A stretch of DNA of 64,000 bases, taken from assembly GCF_022581195.2 (NCBI RefSeq), contig NC_061472.1, forward strand, positions 7,750,001 to 7,814,000, read 5' to 3'. Origin of the DNA: Helicoverpa zea. Lineage: Eukaryota > Arthropoda > Insecta > Lepidoptera > Noctuidae. Positions 8,991-21,019 of the stretch are shown in pieces. Both the position numbers and the translations under genes were made by a program. A model generated the notes under the pieces. It worked only from the letters and a program-made list of their open reading frames with translations. It made no database searches and was not told the DNA's origin. The first letter of the stretch is position 1. Each line of letters opens with the position of its first letter.

Positions 8991-11460
8991 TAAGAAATTC
9001 ATTAGACACAGTGCATCACATCCGTATAAAATGGAATTTTGGATATTTTTAGCTTTGTCTAAAGAAATACTCAGAGGTCTCTTCATAAAGCGCGCAGAGG
9101 TACATAAATTAATTAATCTTGATTAATCTGTTTAGTTGTTAATGTTTATTGACCGTTAGTTTTGCTGACAGTTGCTTCATTACAAACATCAATTTGAATT
9201 TGTCTTTTGATTGAATGATTGATACAACAATATTACCTATTTTGTAAATAGGTATGTTCGACCGAACGTTGTTTGGTCATAAATTCTGAAATGGAATCGT
9301 TTATTATGTAGTAATTTGGTTCATATACATACAAAATAATTTAATTGCAGTATTGCAATATTTTGAAATGAATGTTATTTCTGGTAACGAGTTGATTTTG
9401 TAAGCGGTAGCAAATCAAAAGCATTTATTTGGAGTAGACAGAAAAACAGCACCCTTCGAATCTCAAAATTAAATGATGATGATAAAGATAAAATAAAATG
9501 CTAACTCTTAATGGAAATGAAGGTACTAAAATAAACTTTGGAATTCGTCTAGTCCTACTTCCACGAATTGCCTTTGTTATAGTAATTTCAATTAACTACC
9601 TTGTAAATTACGTGAAATTGTTAAGCAAACTACAAGGATTAGGTACTTGTCTTATCTTGTTAATCAAGAGGAATGTTCTCCAATAAATGAATTATTGACA
9701 TTCATGGGCTCAGTGGATCCATTATTTAGCAAATTCGTCTGTGATACTTCCATGGTTCACAAGGGATGGAGGATGAAGTCAACATCTACGCAAAACCAGC
9801 AGACATCCCGCTCAGGTAACCACGTTTTAACATTCTTGCTATCTGCCTCCCGGCACCTACCATATCATAGTAGTGCTCAGTATGAATTTGCCAGGCTAAA
9901 TAGTTTTAACTTTTTTACACGAAATAATCAGAAAAAAAGTACATTTCACCACAAAATCTATTAGCTATACAGCCATTAAGGATATATTCGTACATACAAC
10001 GGTACTAGGGCACCCTAATAAAATGCTCAGTTTACTTTTTACGATTGAGCCTAACGTTGGATGGGTTTGCGATGAAAATGAATGGCTTTTTATATTGCCG
10101 ACTATACTGTTAGGGTATAAATAAACTTCGGTTTTAATCAAAATAACTGGTTCGGTTTTATATCTTGACGTTATTTTTAAGATAATGCTGTATTCGAATG
10201 GAGGTGTAAGAGTTTTAGGACTTGTTTCTGAAATAGTACCTTTCAATCAGAATATCGTATTAGTACTTGACTATAAGCCGTATTAAGTAGTAGGTATAAA
10301 ATCGCAGGGTTCAAGGAGAGTAAACCAGGTAGGGCCTGTAAGTAATTACTGCCTACTTACTCTCAGGGAAAGCCACATTAAGTACAAAAATAGTAGTGAG
10401 AAATAAGGCTAATCTTTTAGCTCTAAGCCAAATTCGGTTAGTACAGCCTTATATACTACATAGTATATAAATCTGTACATAATGTGTGTAACTAAAAATC
10501 GTAATAGGTAAGCTTAGCAAAAATATCTTAGGGCCGCTAGTTTCACTTGGGTAAAGAATTACGGGTAAGAATGACTCGCACCCAAAAACAGTGGTCTATA
10601 AGCTTTTTATTTATTTATTTCTCGGTACATCTAATAGCCTAACTAAAACCGAAAGAACTTTTCAAATTGATGTCGTAGTTCCTGAAAACCAACTTAGAAA
10701 CTATTCTGTTTTAAATGTGATGAGTAAGTTAAATCAATAATAGAAAGATAGTAGGCGTGTTCTATTTTCTCCTCTAGTATGTGGGCTGCATTAATCACCT
10801 TAGTTCCCCTAAATCCCTAGTTCAGACTTTTCTCAATCATCTCTTGAAACTTCAAAGAAAAAAAAACAAACTTCAAAAGAAACACTTCATACTATTTCAA
10901 GATTTAATATCTACAACTCCTACTACACATAATTTGTTCGTCTTTGAAAAGAAAAATATATCTTAAGAGTTCTGTAAGCTACTTAACTGACTGTAGTCGT
11001 AATACTGGACGGAGCAAATGCGTCGAATAGCTTGCTTTAGTACTACTTTGTAACTTTTGCTTTATTAGACTTTAAAGTCAGTGTTTATTTTCAAGAGACT
11101 TCAACTTGTTAGTGAGACATCTTCGCTAATGCTGTGAAAATGTCTGCTTGTTTCTTTGTAAGGTTAGGTTTCAAGAATGTGAGCGGAGTTGCAGTTTAAA
11201 AAATGACTGTTTAAACTGTTTAGAGGAAACGACAAACATCTGAAGCTAGAAGAGGAATTTAAATTATTTTAATTTACTTAAACGAAAGTTTTCTAAAAAA
11301 AGTCTTGTGAGCACCTTTACGTGTACATGTATTGTGTATAGTAGAGAGGTATTCATTATACTCTATAGTTTTCTCTCATTTCATCATTCACCTGTATGCC
11401 TAGCTCACGAATCTGCGCCTACGAGCTACTATCGAAATATTCTTCATACCTTATCATACG
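8991..11460. other. Non-coding, nothing recognised
   Basis: Only short frames without domains (for example 9498-9964 plus, 9965-10246 minus, 10781-10966 plus). Codon patterns and splice contexts do not support a gene. The DNA could be intronic or intergenic. Confidence 0.5.
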
Positions 11461-11493
11461 TAAGGATCTTACGATATTTTCGTAAGATCCTTA
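11461..11493. repeat. Perfect 14-bp hairpin, 5-nt loop
   Basis: TAAGGATCTTACGA (11461-11474), loop TATTT, TCGTAAGATCCTTA (11480-11493). The stem has no mismatch. It does not extend outward, so it is short for a microRNA precursor. It could be the tip of a palindromic element. Confidence 0.85.
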
Positions 11494-11981
11494 TAGATTT
11501 CTCAGAATCCCTACATTAGGCAGGAAGACTCAAGACAATAAAACTAAGGTAACAGGACACTTCTCACTAATTCACGCACAATTACCAAGCAAACACCACC
11601 TATGAATGTTATTGACATTTATTACACATCGCTACAGAGGTTAATATGACCGCATTAGGGCGCACTAGCGCTCAATTGCGCCATAATTGCCAATATTCCG
11701 GCAGGCTTGTCTCAGCCAACTGTCGTTTACATGCATTATTAATTGATATTGGCTCTTAGTATCTTGATGTTATGTGTCTTTGTGTTATATGAAGCAGTAA
11801 TGGTCTTTGTTAAAGAGTATAAAGTCACCGAGGCCTTGGAAGTCAAAGGGTTCGAGAAGGAACGCAATGGTTGGGACAGCAAGGGACACTCCTTCCCGAC
11901 TTTACTCACAGCTCATTATCACCTGCTCGCTGTGGTTCGATATGATGTGCTTGAATCTATAGAGTACCCGCAAACTACAGG
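11494..11981. other. Non-coding; one frame of low credibility
   Basis: An 80-codon plus-strand frame at 11743-11985 starts with a hydrophobic stretch but runs to the border of the next repeat and lacks a splice or promoter context. I do not call it a gene. Confidence 0.45.
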
Positions 11982-12177
11982 CTAAACAGTCAGCCAACAG
12001 TTGACCCGATGGTTGGCAAAAATACTTTTTAAAGAACATCTTGAATCTAATCAAACTTTTCAGTCGATCTAACGCCGACTAAATATCTAATCGTTGTTTT
12101 TTGCGCACTCCCATACCTTTCTGTACTTATCAAGCGCCGGTCAAACAGTCGGTCGACTAAAAGTTTCCAGTGTGTGG
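11982..12177 (+). mobile_element. MITE-like dispersed repeat, copy 1
   Basis: Shares the same order of blocks with 33754-33952: CTAAAC(A/T)GTC, then AATCTTGAATC-like, then GT(C/T)AAACAGTCGG-like, then AAAAGTTT(C/G)CAGTGT at the right end. Length 196 bp against 199 bp. Non-coding. The ends are weakly complementary, which suggests a MITE; no target duplication was found. Confidence 0.6.
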
Positions 12178-15100
12178 GAGTTCATAGGCAGCAAATACAA
12201 GCAACATTATTTGATCTTTGATTCTTAAAAGAAGAAGATTTGTCAACCCAAGCTTGCCCACCCAGCTTGGTTACACGCGTTCATTGATATTCATACTTCA
12301 TGGCAAGTTTTTGGTAGGACGGCGTGTTCTGCATACATTGGCTGAAGGAAAACTTTTGGTTTTCATAATATTGAAAATCTTGTAGCTATCGAAGATCTGA
12401 ACTTTAAATTCTCAACTTTTAGACTGAACTGTGGGTACCTACTTATGGTCGCAGAGCAATTTATTCGAAGACTAATGGAATAAATAATTTACATTGGGTG
12501 CATGCAAGGATTTAGATCCATTCACAGGTGTTAATTTGTATTTTTTTTTTTCAAGTGAAATTATCTATGTCAATTCCTAGTTTATCGTAATGAACGACTA
12601 AAATCAATGCTGTTTTCAGACTTCCTTTACCCAAAATATCATACGAAAAAGAACTCAAACCAAGCATCACAAATGGACACTATTATCAGACGTTATGACC
12701 CATGCTATTGGTAATTTCCTTCTATAGGTATAGCCACATCGTTCGATGTTGCGTGAACAAGGAATATTCAATCCCTTACGTACGGGGGTGTAAATCGCTA
12801 AGGCAGTTTGTGTTAGCACCAATTACTAGTAGCATACGTTACGGCTGACAGTCTAATTACGCTCCAGATTTGCAGATACAGCTAGAAGTTGTCGTAACGC
12901 AGACAGGGCTTCGAAATTAGAATATTAGAAATATAAAAATAATACCCTTTCGAAGTCTAGGTGACAGAAGAATAAAAATAAAAACCGTTCCTAGTCCAGG
13001 TGATTAACAAAGTCTACAGATACTTAATAAAAGTGACTTAAAAATACGCGATGACATGATAAATGTATTTCTTGCCTTAGTTTTGTATGATCTGAACTAT
13101 TTGTTTATTTTTTAAACCTAATTTGTGTTTGATCTAAACTCACTCTACACACTGCCGCAAAACGCGTGGGGATAGAATGAGCATTCAACCGTTGGATGTA
13201 AATTCACTGTAACCTGTAGACAATATAAATATTCTAAAATGTAGTTTTCCTATTTACTGTGCCACCAATCTCACAAGCCACCTAAAATTCCTGTCAACCC
13301 ATAATTTAAATGTCAAATACCACCTATTATTACAAACAGAATACCTTAACCCTTCCCTTATAACCCCAAAATGGTCAGAAATGACCGCAAAATGATACAC
13401 CAGGACGGTATAGGTACCAACTATATTGAATATCTGTAAAATAAGGCTCAACGGCCTCTTATTAAGTGTCGGCGCGGGGAGGCATGCTAGTAATTTCAAC
13501 GTCTTTATGATCTCCGAAGTTAGGTAGATACGGTATTTTATTTTGTACATTAAGGAGGGTATATATTTTATTGTTGTGTATTTTTGGTGTCCGGATAAAT
13601 GGTATAATGCGATGAGTATCTACATATATTAGTTCGAGTTGGTGTGGATTTTGTACATACGTAAATCCATCAGTGGGATTTATTTGACAAATGCAAAATG
13701 AAAGGCTGTGTCCTCATTCAGTATATGTATACCTAAATAATATCAAGAATCAAATTTCCAGACAAATCCAGTCTTAACTAAGCAGCTACTAAAACAAGAG
13801 CCAGACAAAAGGACAATGGGCACTTTGTATGGGATTTGGTACCCGCTCCAACAGTAACGTATGATATATCATTAGAAAGGTATTTACGTGAAGAATAATA
13901 AAAACTATGGGGCTTGCCTCAATAAGCTGTCCGATCCGAGTGACGATAAAAATTGAATCGACATAGCAACAAGTATATCATCCATATATGTAAAATCATT
14001 AAGAGGCATATGTCGTCAGTGTAATAATTTTAAACTAAGTTAATATACATCTTACATTGTTTGAGATACACTCTATTATAATCTAAAGATTGTAATAGTC
14101 TATGGAGTCTTACTACGGAAACACAATCGTCATCTGATTTGACGAAAGTTCAAAACATTTCTATACATCTTTTTTTAAGAAGAAATTCATCATTTTCTCA
14201 GCACCTCTTGAGGAGCAAGATTGAGTCGTAATATGTACTATGTAAACATCGTCTTCTGACTTTTCAACTTTAATTGATTGTAGATACTGAAAGACTTTCA
14301 TCAAATACATAAGCTAGTTGTGCGTGAACTGCAAAGGTTTTGCACAGTCTTTATTTAAAGCAGTGGGCAGGCAAACATTCTAAGAAGGCCAAATTCCTGT
14401 TTTTTTGTTACTTTACCAGTTTTTATTCAATACAGTTGGATTTAAGAACTACATCTACTTTGACGATTTATGAACATTACACATTCTATTAGTCGATGCC
14501 ACGCGAAATGGACAAGGATTTGGGACTAATCGTCATAGTAAACATTTTTTGCCTTGCCAAGACCTACGCAATGGTACTAAAATCAACACTGTTGGACAGG
14601 GTACCAAAACGCCCATCGTCCTTTCTGGTGACTTTGGCTAACTAAACAAACACGTCTAATTCGTACACACGGATATAATGTAGCTTATTTCCTCAATAAT
14701 GTGTTATCAAATACTACATATTTTTTAAAATCGGACTAGTTATTCCTGAGATTAGCAGCTTCAAACAAACAAGCATATAAACGAACTCTTCACCTGTACA
14801 AAACGGTAACTTTGTCCATCAACCAGAGTAAAACCACCTCCAGTTTCCCCAATTTTCTTCGTTAACCTGTAACCGGTCGGTACGCGTGACCCCGCACGTC
14901 GCCCGGTCACCAATAAAGTAATTACTGGCCCCCTAATTGCATCCGACGGGTTAGCTAACTTTATTCCACAATCTTGTAGTTTGTATTGTAGATTCAGCTC
15001 ATTGTGATGCGGGTTTGATTGATAGAAGCTCTATTGGTTTTCAGTATAAATTTGATTTGCTTTTGATATAGTTTTGGGGGTTTGGTGAAGTTTTTTTTGC

Positions 15101-17582
15101 ATATATGGGACGTGAATTGTTAAAATTCAAATATAAGTGAACATAATTGAATAACGAAAGTTTTTTTTGTTTAAAAGCTTACAGGTATGCTATTATCGGT
15201 TCCATTGTCTCTCTCAACTGTAAAAGAGTCTGTGTGGCATGTTCGAACACAAACAAAATCTACAGGAAAAATACAAATAAAGTACATGCAATGCTTCCAC
15301 TGCTATGTCTTCTTCGTATTCATTTTTTCATTGGCATCACAGAAGACAATTCACTCCAACAACGCCATCCAACACACAGAAAAAAAACAAAAGAACAGAA
15401 AACCCAACTTATTCACAAATTGTTCAGCACAGAAGCTGTTTGCATTCTCTCACGTCTAAATCTTCTAGATCCGAGCAAACAAAGGGGGATTTTTCAACCA
15501 GACCGCTAGTCGACAATTCTGTAATCTAGCGCAAACAAGGTGAAACATTAGTTACAGGCGTGCAGACGTGTTTCTCGATTTATAGCCACTTACTATCTTC
15601 TGCTGACATTGAAGGAGATTAGTATTCTTTGTTCGTAATTCTTGGGATGCACGACAATTAGACTGGTGTGTTTTTTTGCGTTTTTGTACTGTTATTCTTT
15701 TTTATCTTCTGACAAAGCATGATACATTTATCAATAACAATACATTTACATTAATATATTAAGCACTAGACATCAATAATGACTTGGTCCGCATGGAACA
15801 GTTGACTTTGCGGAAATCGATGGAGCCATTTTTTGCAGTTATTTATAAAAACTGTAGGATCTAATTACGTACAAGATCTGTTTTTCTCAAATTCCATTGA
15901 AATATAAAAGCTTATTAATTTACCTGCCTAATTATAATAGGAAAACTTATCAACTTTAAAAAATATTCAAAAATAATTAAGCTAGTTACTAAAACTCGCT
16001 CAAACTCCAAACTATGCAAATCAATATTTAGCCGCATCATACGAAAGTTTAAAAGCTGAGCCCAACATAGTCGGCCAAAAGTTCGCCTTGGTTTTAATAA
16101 CCCTAAAATTAATCCCTTCTAGCACTAAGTTGGTCGTTCACCCCGTTCCCTTTCGCAAAACGGTTCGGGAGGGCAATATTTTTATCAGGAATAATATAAT
16201 TCGCATTTGCAGGGTTGGAAGCCTATTTTTTATGACCGTTCTACCCAAAATTTGTTAACTGCCAGCAATAGTTGGGTTGTTGACCCCTTTTCGAAATGAG
16301 GTTAGGCCTAAAATTAGAACAGGGATTGTATAATTTTGTTGGTTTCTGTAAATTGAGGGGAAGGATATTCAGCACGCAAGTAAGCTCTCTTCATTGTCAA
16401 ATTACACAAATTCAATAACAAATAATATTGTATCCCCCAGCTGTATCACCCGCGTCCCGTGGGAATTAATTCACGGAAAATAATGTATAGAATATTCAGT
16501 CGTATTTTAAATCGAACTATATAGTAGTCTTTTAGATTAGTGCTTTGCAATCAAACAACCAAGGTAACTTGAGAAAAAGAAATGCTGTAATAAAAATTGG
16601 ATTTAGGACAGGAGTACGATAATTCATTAAGTCATAACCCAAAATAGTAACTATTCTTACTCTTTGCAAAATTCAATTTCCTTGCCTACCATCATAAAAA
16701 GACAAGTTATCTTCCACTCCATACGCCAATTAACTTAAAGTACCACATATTAACCAAAACAATACAATGTATCATACAGCTTTCAGCGAATTAATTAAGA
16801 GCGTAAATAATGAAGCAACACAAAGTCACTGCTAAGATTTCCACCTGTTTCTGCTAAATGTTTAATGAACCTTTTATGCATACAATTAACTAAGTAACAT
16901 TTGCCAGTGTTCTTAGTATACATTCGGCTATTTTAGTAAACGAACGGGTTTAAATAATTGCACTAATGAATAAGGTCGAATTTACTCTCTCTCTACATTT
17001 CAGTCGCTAATTATTTACTCAATGTTGGAGAGGTTTTATCCTTCCAAGAATAATGTATCTTTGTTTCTAGAAGGATGGTCTATTTTTGGTTGGTGTATTT
17101 GACATCTATATAATTTCACCAGTTTAACACAGTTCAACAGTGAGTCAACCAAGCTTGAAACATCAAATTTTAGATTGCTCGAAACTTCAAAAGGTACCAA
17201 TAGGTACATTGAGTACACGTCACCTTGATATGTACTTACAGTGCGGAAAACGCCAAACCTTGTAATTCATCTGTCTAGCCTTTTCCCAACTACGTTACAA
17301 CCAATGTCATCAGCCTCATCAAACCACAATAAAACATACAAAACACAGAACAATCACTTACACAAAAGCTACATTACATTCGAGCTGTTAGGCTAAGTTT
17401 AGTAGTCAGGTAACGAGCCAAACCACTCCTGTCTTACAAAAGTGTGCTCTCACCTTTACTGAACCTTTACCGTAGCGAGGTACAGGCACTTAATAGTTTA
17501 ATGAGCCGTCCAGATTATATGAGCACTAATGGAATACGGTATATGGCAACATTTTACTTTCAGTAGCACTAGTGCTTGTACA
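12178..17582. other. Non-coding, nearly featureless
   Basis: No domain-bearing frame was found over 5.4 kb. Three overlapping plus frames at 15147-15529 are low in complexity and have no homology that I recognise. A small RTE-like tail lies at 14717-14775 (annotated separately). GC-richer islands at about 14870-14955 and 16135-16175 might be conserved regulatory DNA, but nothing in the sequence proves this. Confidence 0.5.
14717..14775 (+). mobile_element. Fragment of RTE-type tail
   Basis: AAAATCGGACTAGTTATTCC then GAGATTAGCAGCTTCAAACA matches the reverse complement of the block at about 57842-57895 and the tail at 3148. Only about 60 bp remains. Confidence 0.6.
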
Positions 17583-17643
17583 GTGACAAAGATGCATCTG
17601 AGCGGTAGGTATATTATGTATACGTTAGATGCACCTTTGTCAC
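17583..17643. repeat. 17-bp hairpin with one mismatch
   Basis: GTGACAAAG and TGCATCT on the left pair with AGATGCA and CTTTGTCAC on the right, with a single A-C mismatch and a 27-nt loop. The 61-nt size fits a microRNA precursor foot or a palindromic MITE. No small-RNA data can be inferred from sequence. Confidence 0.7.
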
Positions 17644-17649
17644 ACTAGC

Positions 17650-19919
17650 TCTGTAGGCTGAAGGAAGGCCTCTTCTTGAACGGAGATGATACCAGCAATG
17701 ATGATCATTTCTTTGCAACAGGAGTTACGATACGGTACGTAAGGGTTACGTCAATACTGTAAACCTAACCAAAATTGGTTAAAAAATGTAATTAATTTTT
17801 AACTAATTTGTCGAGTGAAAGTTGAGAATCTTACTTTTATAAAGAACTGTTCATTAGATCAAGATAAAAAAGACTTAAATCTAATAGATATTTTATACAA
17901 CTCTTTCACTTAAAAATCTTACAACATTACCGTTTTAATCTAATTTATATAATCCTTCTGTGGAAAAAGTCCCAGCTAGTATTAATTAGGGAAATTTGAT
18001 TCGTTATAACAATTAAATTATTCAAGTAAATTGGAAACCAACTGTTTCCTCAAAGTTTCGTTAATTAGACCAGTAATGCTATGAAACAAGCTTTGGTCTT
18101 TCAGATGGTTTTTTATCAAATTAATTGCTTCCAGTGAGTTTCACGAATTTTGAGTGACGTAACCTTAGGACTTTTTATTTCTGGTAGAATTCAATGGTGA
18201 TAGTCTATTCAGGTCAGTGGTAGGTTGGTGGTATGTATTTTTTTCTACGTGTAGTTTGTAAATGGTTGAAACAAATTTGAGATCCACATATGCCGTATAC
18301 ATTTTAAAGTCAATAAAAGAACAATTCTATGTTTCTCGCTTGGATCTGTCATTTTTCTAGGACATATTAGATACGCTAGAGATGCTAAATTAGAATATAT
18401 TCTGAAAAAAATATATATATTCGTGTGCAATATACCTCTATGTGCCTTTGTATTTTTTCACATTCGTGGTATTTTGTTTCATAATAAAATCCACACAATA
18501 AAACAAAAACATTTCCAATAAAATGGTGGAATTCAGCATTCTATAAGACAGAAGCCATTAAATTTTATGCATTTAGATAATGCAAACATTATCTTTTGGA
18601 ACAAAAGCAAAAAAATATAGATTCTTTTATGAGTTGAAGTGGCTGCCACTTACACCGAACTGAACTCTGAAAATTAAGACCAGTGCGGAAAAAGTAGGAG
18701 AATATTTCTACCAACTACTTTCTTAGTAAGTTTCTGCTGTCTTTCGTTTTCTGTTCTTGGAAATAAAAAGGCTTTTGGTTTCCACATGCATTACTTTTGA
18801 AAAAATCCATATATATAAAGGCTTCCTTTCTAAATAAATCCCCTCTAGCCCTACACCACAGCGTTAAAAAAAAACGAAGTTAATTTCACGACAAGCAAAA
18901 CAAACGAAGATCGATCAACGGTCATTAGCTGAGTGTGAGAAAAAAATATGAAATGCAGTGAATTCCATTCCATGTTACAAGTCGGTGTGACGAAAGCAAA
19001 CAGTATAATCTCCCATGTTCATAGCTCATTTAACAGGGACCTTTAACATGAAAGAACTTTCGATTTTCTGATTTCCCACGCCAATGAACACAAAATAAAT
19101 TCGCATTTCTCATTTTTTTTCCAGCCAAGAGGAACTCTTCACTTGCAAGAACTTGAATATTTTTATATCAAGAAAATCATATTTTCATCTTTAAATTGTA
19201 AGCTTCAGATTTGCAATTTCAGTGGCAAACACTTTAGCCCATCTTCGTTAAAATAATTTGCAAATCGTATTTTTACTAAAAACTTTAAAATGTTACTGGA
19301 AATGTTTAATGTACTGCTTTATTCAAGAAAAGCACTGAAGTTTGAAATTGTTTTAAAATAATCGACCATTTGGTTTCGCATTTTTTATTTTCATCGACGT
19401 ATTGGCCATTGAATACATATTTGTTACTAAAATAGCCCATAAACATCTGAATCAGACGAAACCACAGACCATACAGTACTTAAACATAATACCTATTATG
19501 TAACCCCAAAAATTACGAAAGAGAAAATAATTCCTACACACATCAGCTGTGGTTGTTACGAACAGAAATAATGTTCTTGTTTTATTATATTAATAAAAGA
19601 CGTAACGAGCGTAATGTTGGCGACTCCTGCGGTTAAAATAAACTTGCCTAACAGCGTTGAAGAGTTAGCGACGACTGTCACAGAGAGAAGATCGAATTAA
19701 CTGGTACTGTGAAGTTAAATTGACAGAAGGTTCACTTGACACACGCCTTGTATCAGCATTATAGCAGGAGCTTTGTAGATTGATGGATCAAAGCGAGTAG
19801 GAGAAGGAGCTCAAACTGTTTACCTAAACATGTCGTTGAAGGTATGTGTTGGGTTTATGTAACTTGAACTGTCAGAGGCACATCCTTTTATGTGCTTAGC
19901 ATTGTACCAACTATATTAA
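17650..19919. other. Non-coding, nothing recognised
   Basis: AT-rich DNA with only random short frames (such as 18245-18430 minus). No repeat copies were matched within the window. Confidence 0.5.
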
Positions 19920-20030
19920 GGCCGGCTCTACATCTAATCGGATACAGATGAGTACCAGTATTATATGTATAGGGTTCTTACCTATACTTGTCTAACCTCC
20001 ACAATCCAGTGACCTGGGCAATTAGATAAG
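19920..20030 (-). mobile_element. Degenerate SINE 3' fragment (second tail type)
   Basis: Aligns by eye with the 3' part of the SINE at 32997-33382: GGATACAGATGAGTACCAGT against GGATTCAGCTGAGTACCAGT, and CCTGGGCAATTAGATA against CCCGGGCAACCCGATA. Strongly diverged, so an old insertion. Confidence 0.65.
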
Positions 20031-20510
20031 ACAGAAGTTCTTAAGACAGATTACATAAAAGCCTATAAAAGCCATATAAAAAGGCAGATGTTTTTGTACT
20101 TACGTGTGGGAAATTATAAAAAATCTTAACCTTCTGGCTTTACTTCTTTTTTATGATCCCTTTCTCTGTGGTAACGAAACAATTTAATTTGTGAAAATTT
20201 TGACAAACTCGACGAGTACTTCGGATGGCTAGAAGTTGTGTCAAAGTTGCATGCTGCAGAGTCAAGTACAAAGTTTCTTAGTAACGTTATTTTGACAGTT
20301 GAAGGAATTAAATGGGTTACGACAAATTACTAATTGGTTTATAGGTCTTTTTTCAATTTGCTTCACGGTTTTCATCGAACCAATTTGGCACAGAGATAGA
20401 TGGTACTTTGGAGACAGATAGGATGGCTGTTTTGCTATCAATCCAGCCTATTTTGCGAAACTGATCGGTCAATACAAGTGTCATAGATAGTCAGTATGTA
20501 AGATTGAAGT

Positions 20511-21008
20511 CGTGGTGGCCTAGTGGGTAAAGAACCAACCTCTCGAGTGTGAGGGTTTGGGTTCGATTCCAGGTCAGGCAAGTACCAATGCAACTGAATT
20601 AGCAATAGTATTGTTAAATATTCTTAGTTATAGTTATTAGGAGATTTTATTGTGTTATTTTTTTATAATTTTGGTATAGTTATTTTGATTTCCAGTTTTG
20701 TTTTGTGTTAGATTTAAGTAAATTTTAGGTATTATTTTTCTATTTGTAGCTATTGCGGACACCACTATCGAATTGGTTAAACTGAAATGGTAGCGTGTAT
20801 GTTTAAATAAATAAATAAAAAAACAAAAAAACTTTTCTAAGTTTGTATGTACTTTCTAGGTATATCTTAGGCACCAATGGCTGATAAAAAGGTGAAGGAA
20901 AACATCTTTGTGCAAGCGTGGTGATTAATGCTCAATCCTTCTCCGTGTGAGAGGAGGCCTGTGCCCTGTGGCCCTGTGGCCTGTGCCAAAAAAGGCTGTA
21001 ACAATAAC
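20511..21008 (+). mobile_element. tRNA-derived SINE with nested insertion and 11-bp TSD
   Basis: Flanked by the direct repeat AAGATTGAAGT at 20500-20510 and 21009-21019, so both ends are certain. The head has a pol III A box (TGGCCTAGTGGG) and B box (GGTTCGATTCC). The body continues TTTTCTAAGTTTGTATGTAC, then ACCAATGGCTGATAAAAAGG, and the tail GAGGAGGCCTGTGCC. It is interrupted at 20596-20829. Against the copy at 39733, about 60 bp of body are missing after GAAAACATC, and the tail has small tandem duplications of CTGTGGCC. Transcription by pol III and LINE-driven copying are inferred from the family. Confidence 0.9.
20596..20829 (+). mobile_element. Poly(A)-tailed insertion inside the SINE
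   Basis: 234 bp that separate GCAACT from TTTTCTAAG, which are adjacent in the SINE copy at 32997 (other strand). AACT is repeated at both ends (20592-20595 and 20830-20833). It ends in AAATAAATAAATAAAAAAAC and more A residues, so it is a retroposed 3' end of a LINE or of a cellular mRNA. No coding frame. The source is not recognised. Confidence 0.75.
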
Positions 21009-21019
21009 AAGATTGAAGT

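Noticed and set aside
11743..11985. 80-codon frame with a hydrophobic start
   Set aside because: No conserved features; ends at a repeat border.
15147..15529. Three overlapping plus-strand open frames of 74-120 codons
   Set aside because: Low complexity, no domain, no splice or promoter context; overlapping frames in one stretch suggest chance.
20511..20590. tRNA gene candidates (also near 33300 and 35480)
   Set aside because: Pol III boxes are present, but acceptor stems do not close and the sequences continue into SINE bodies.
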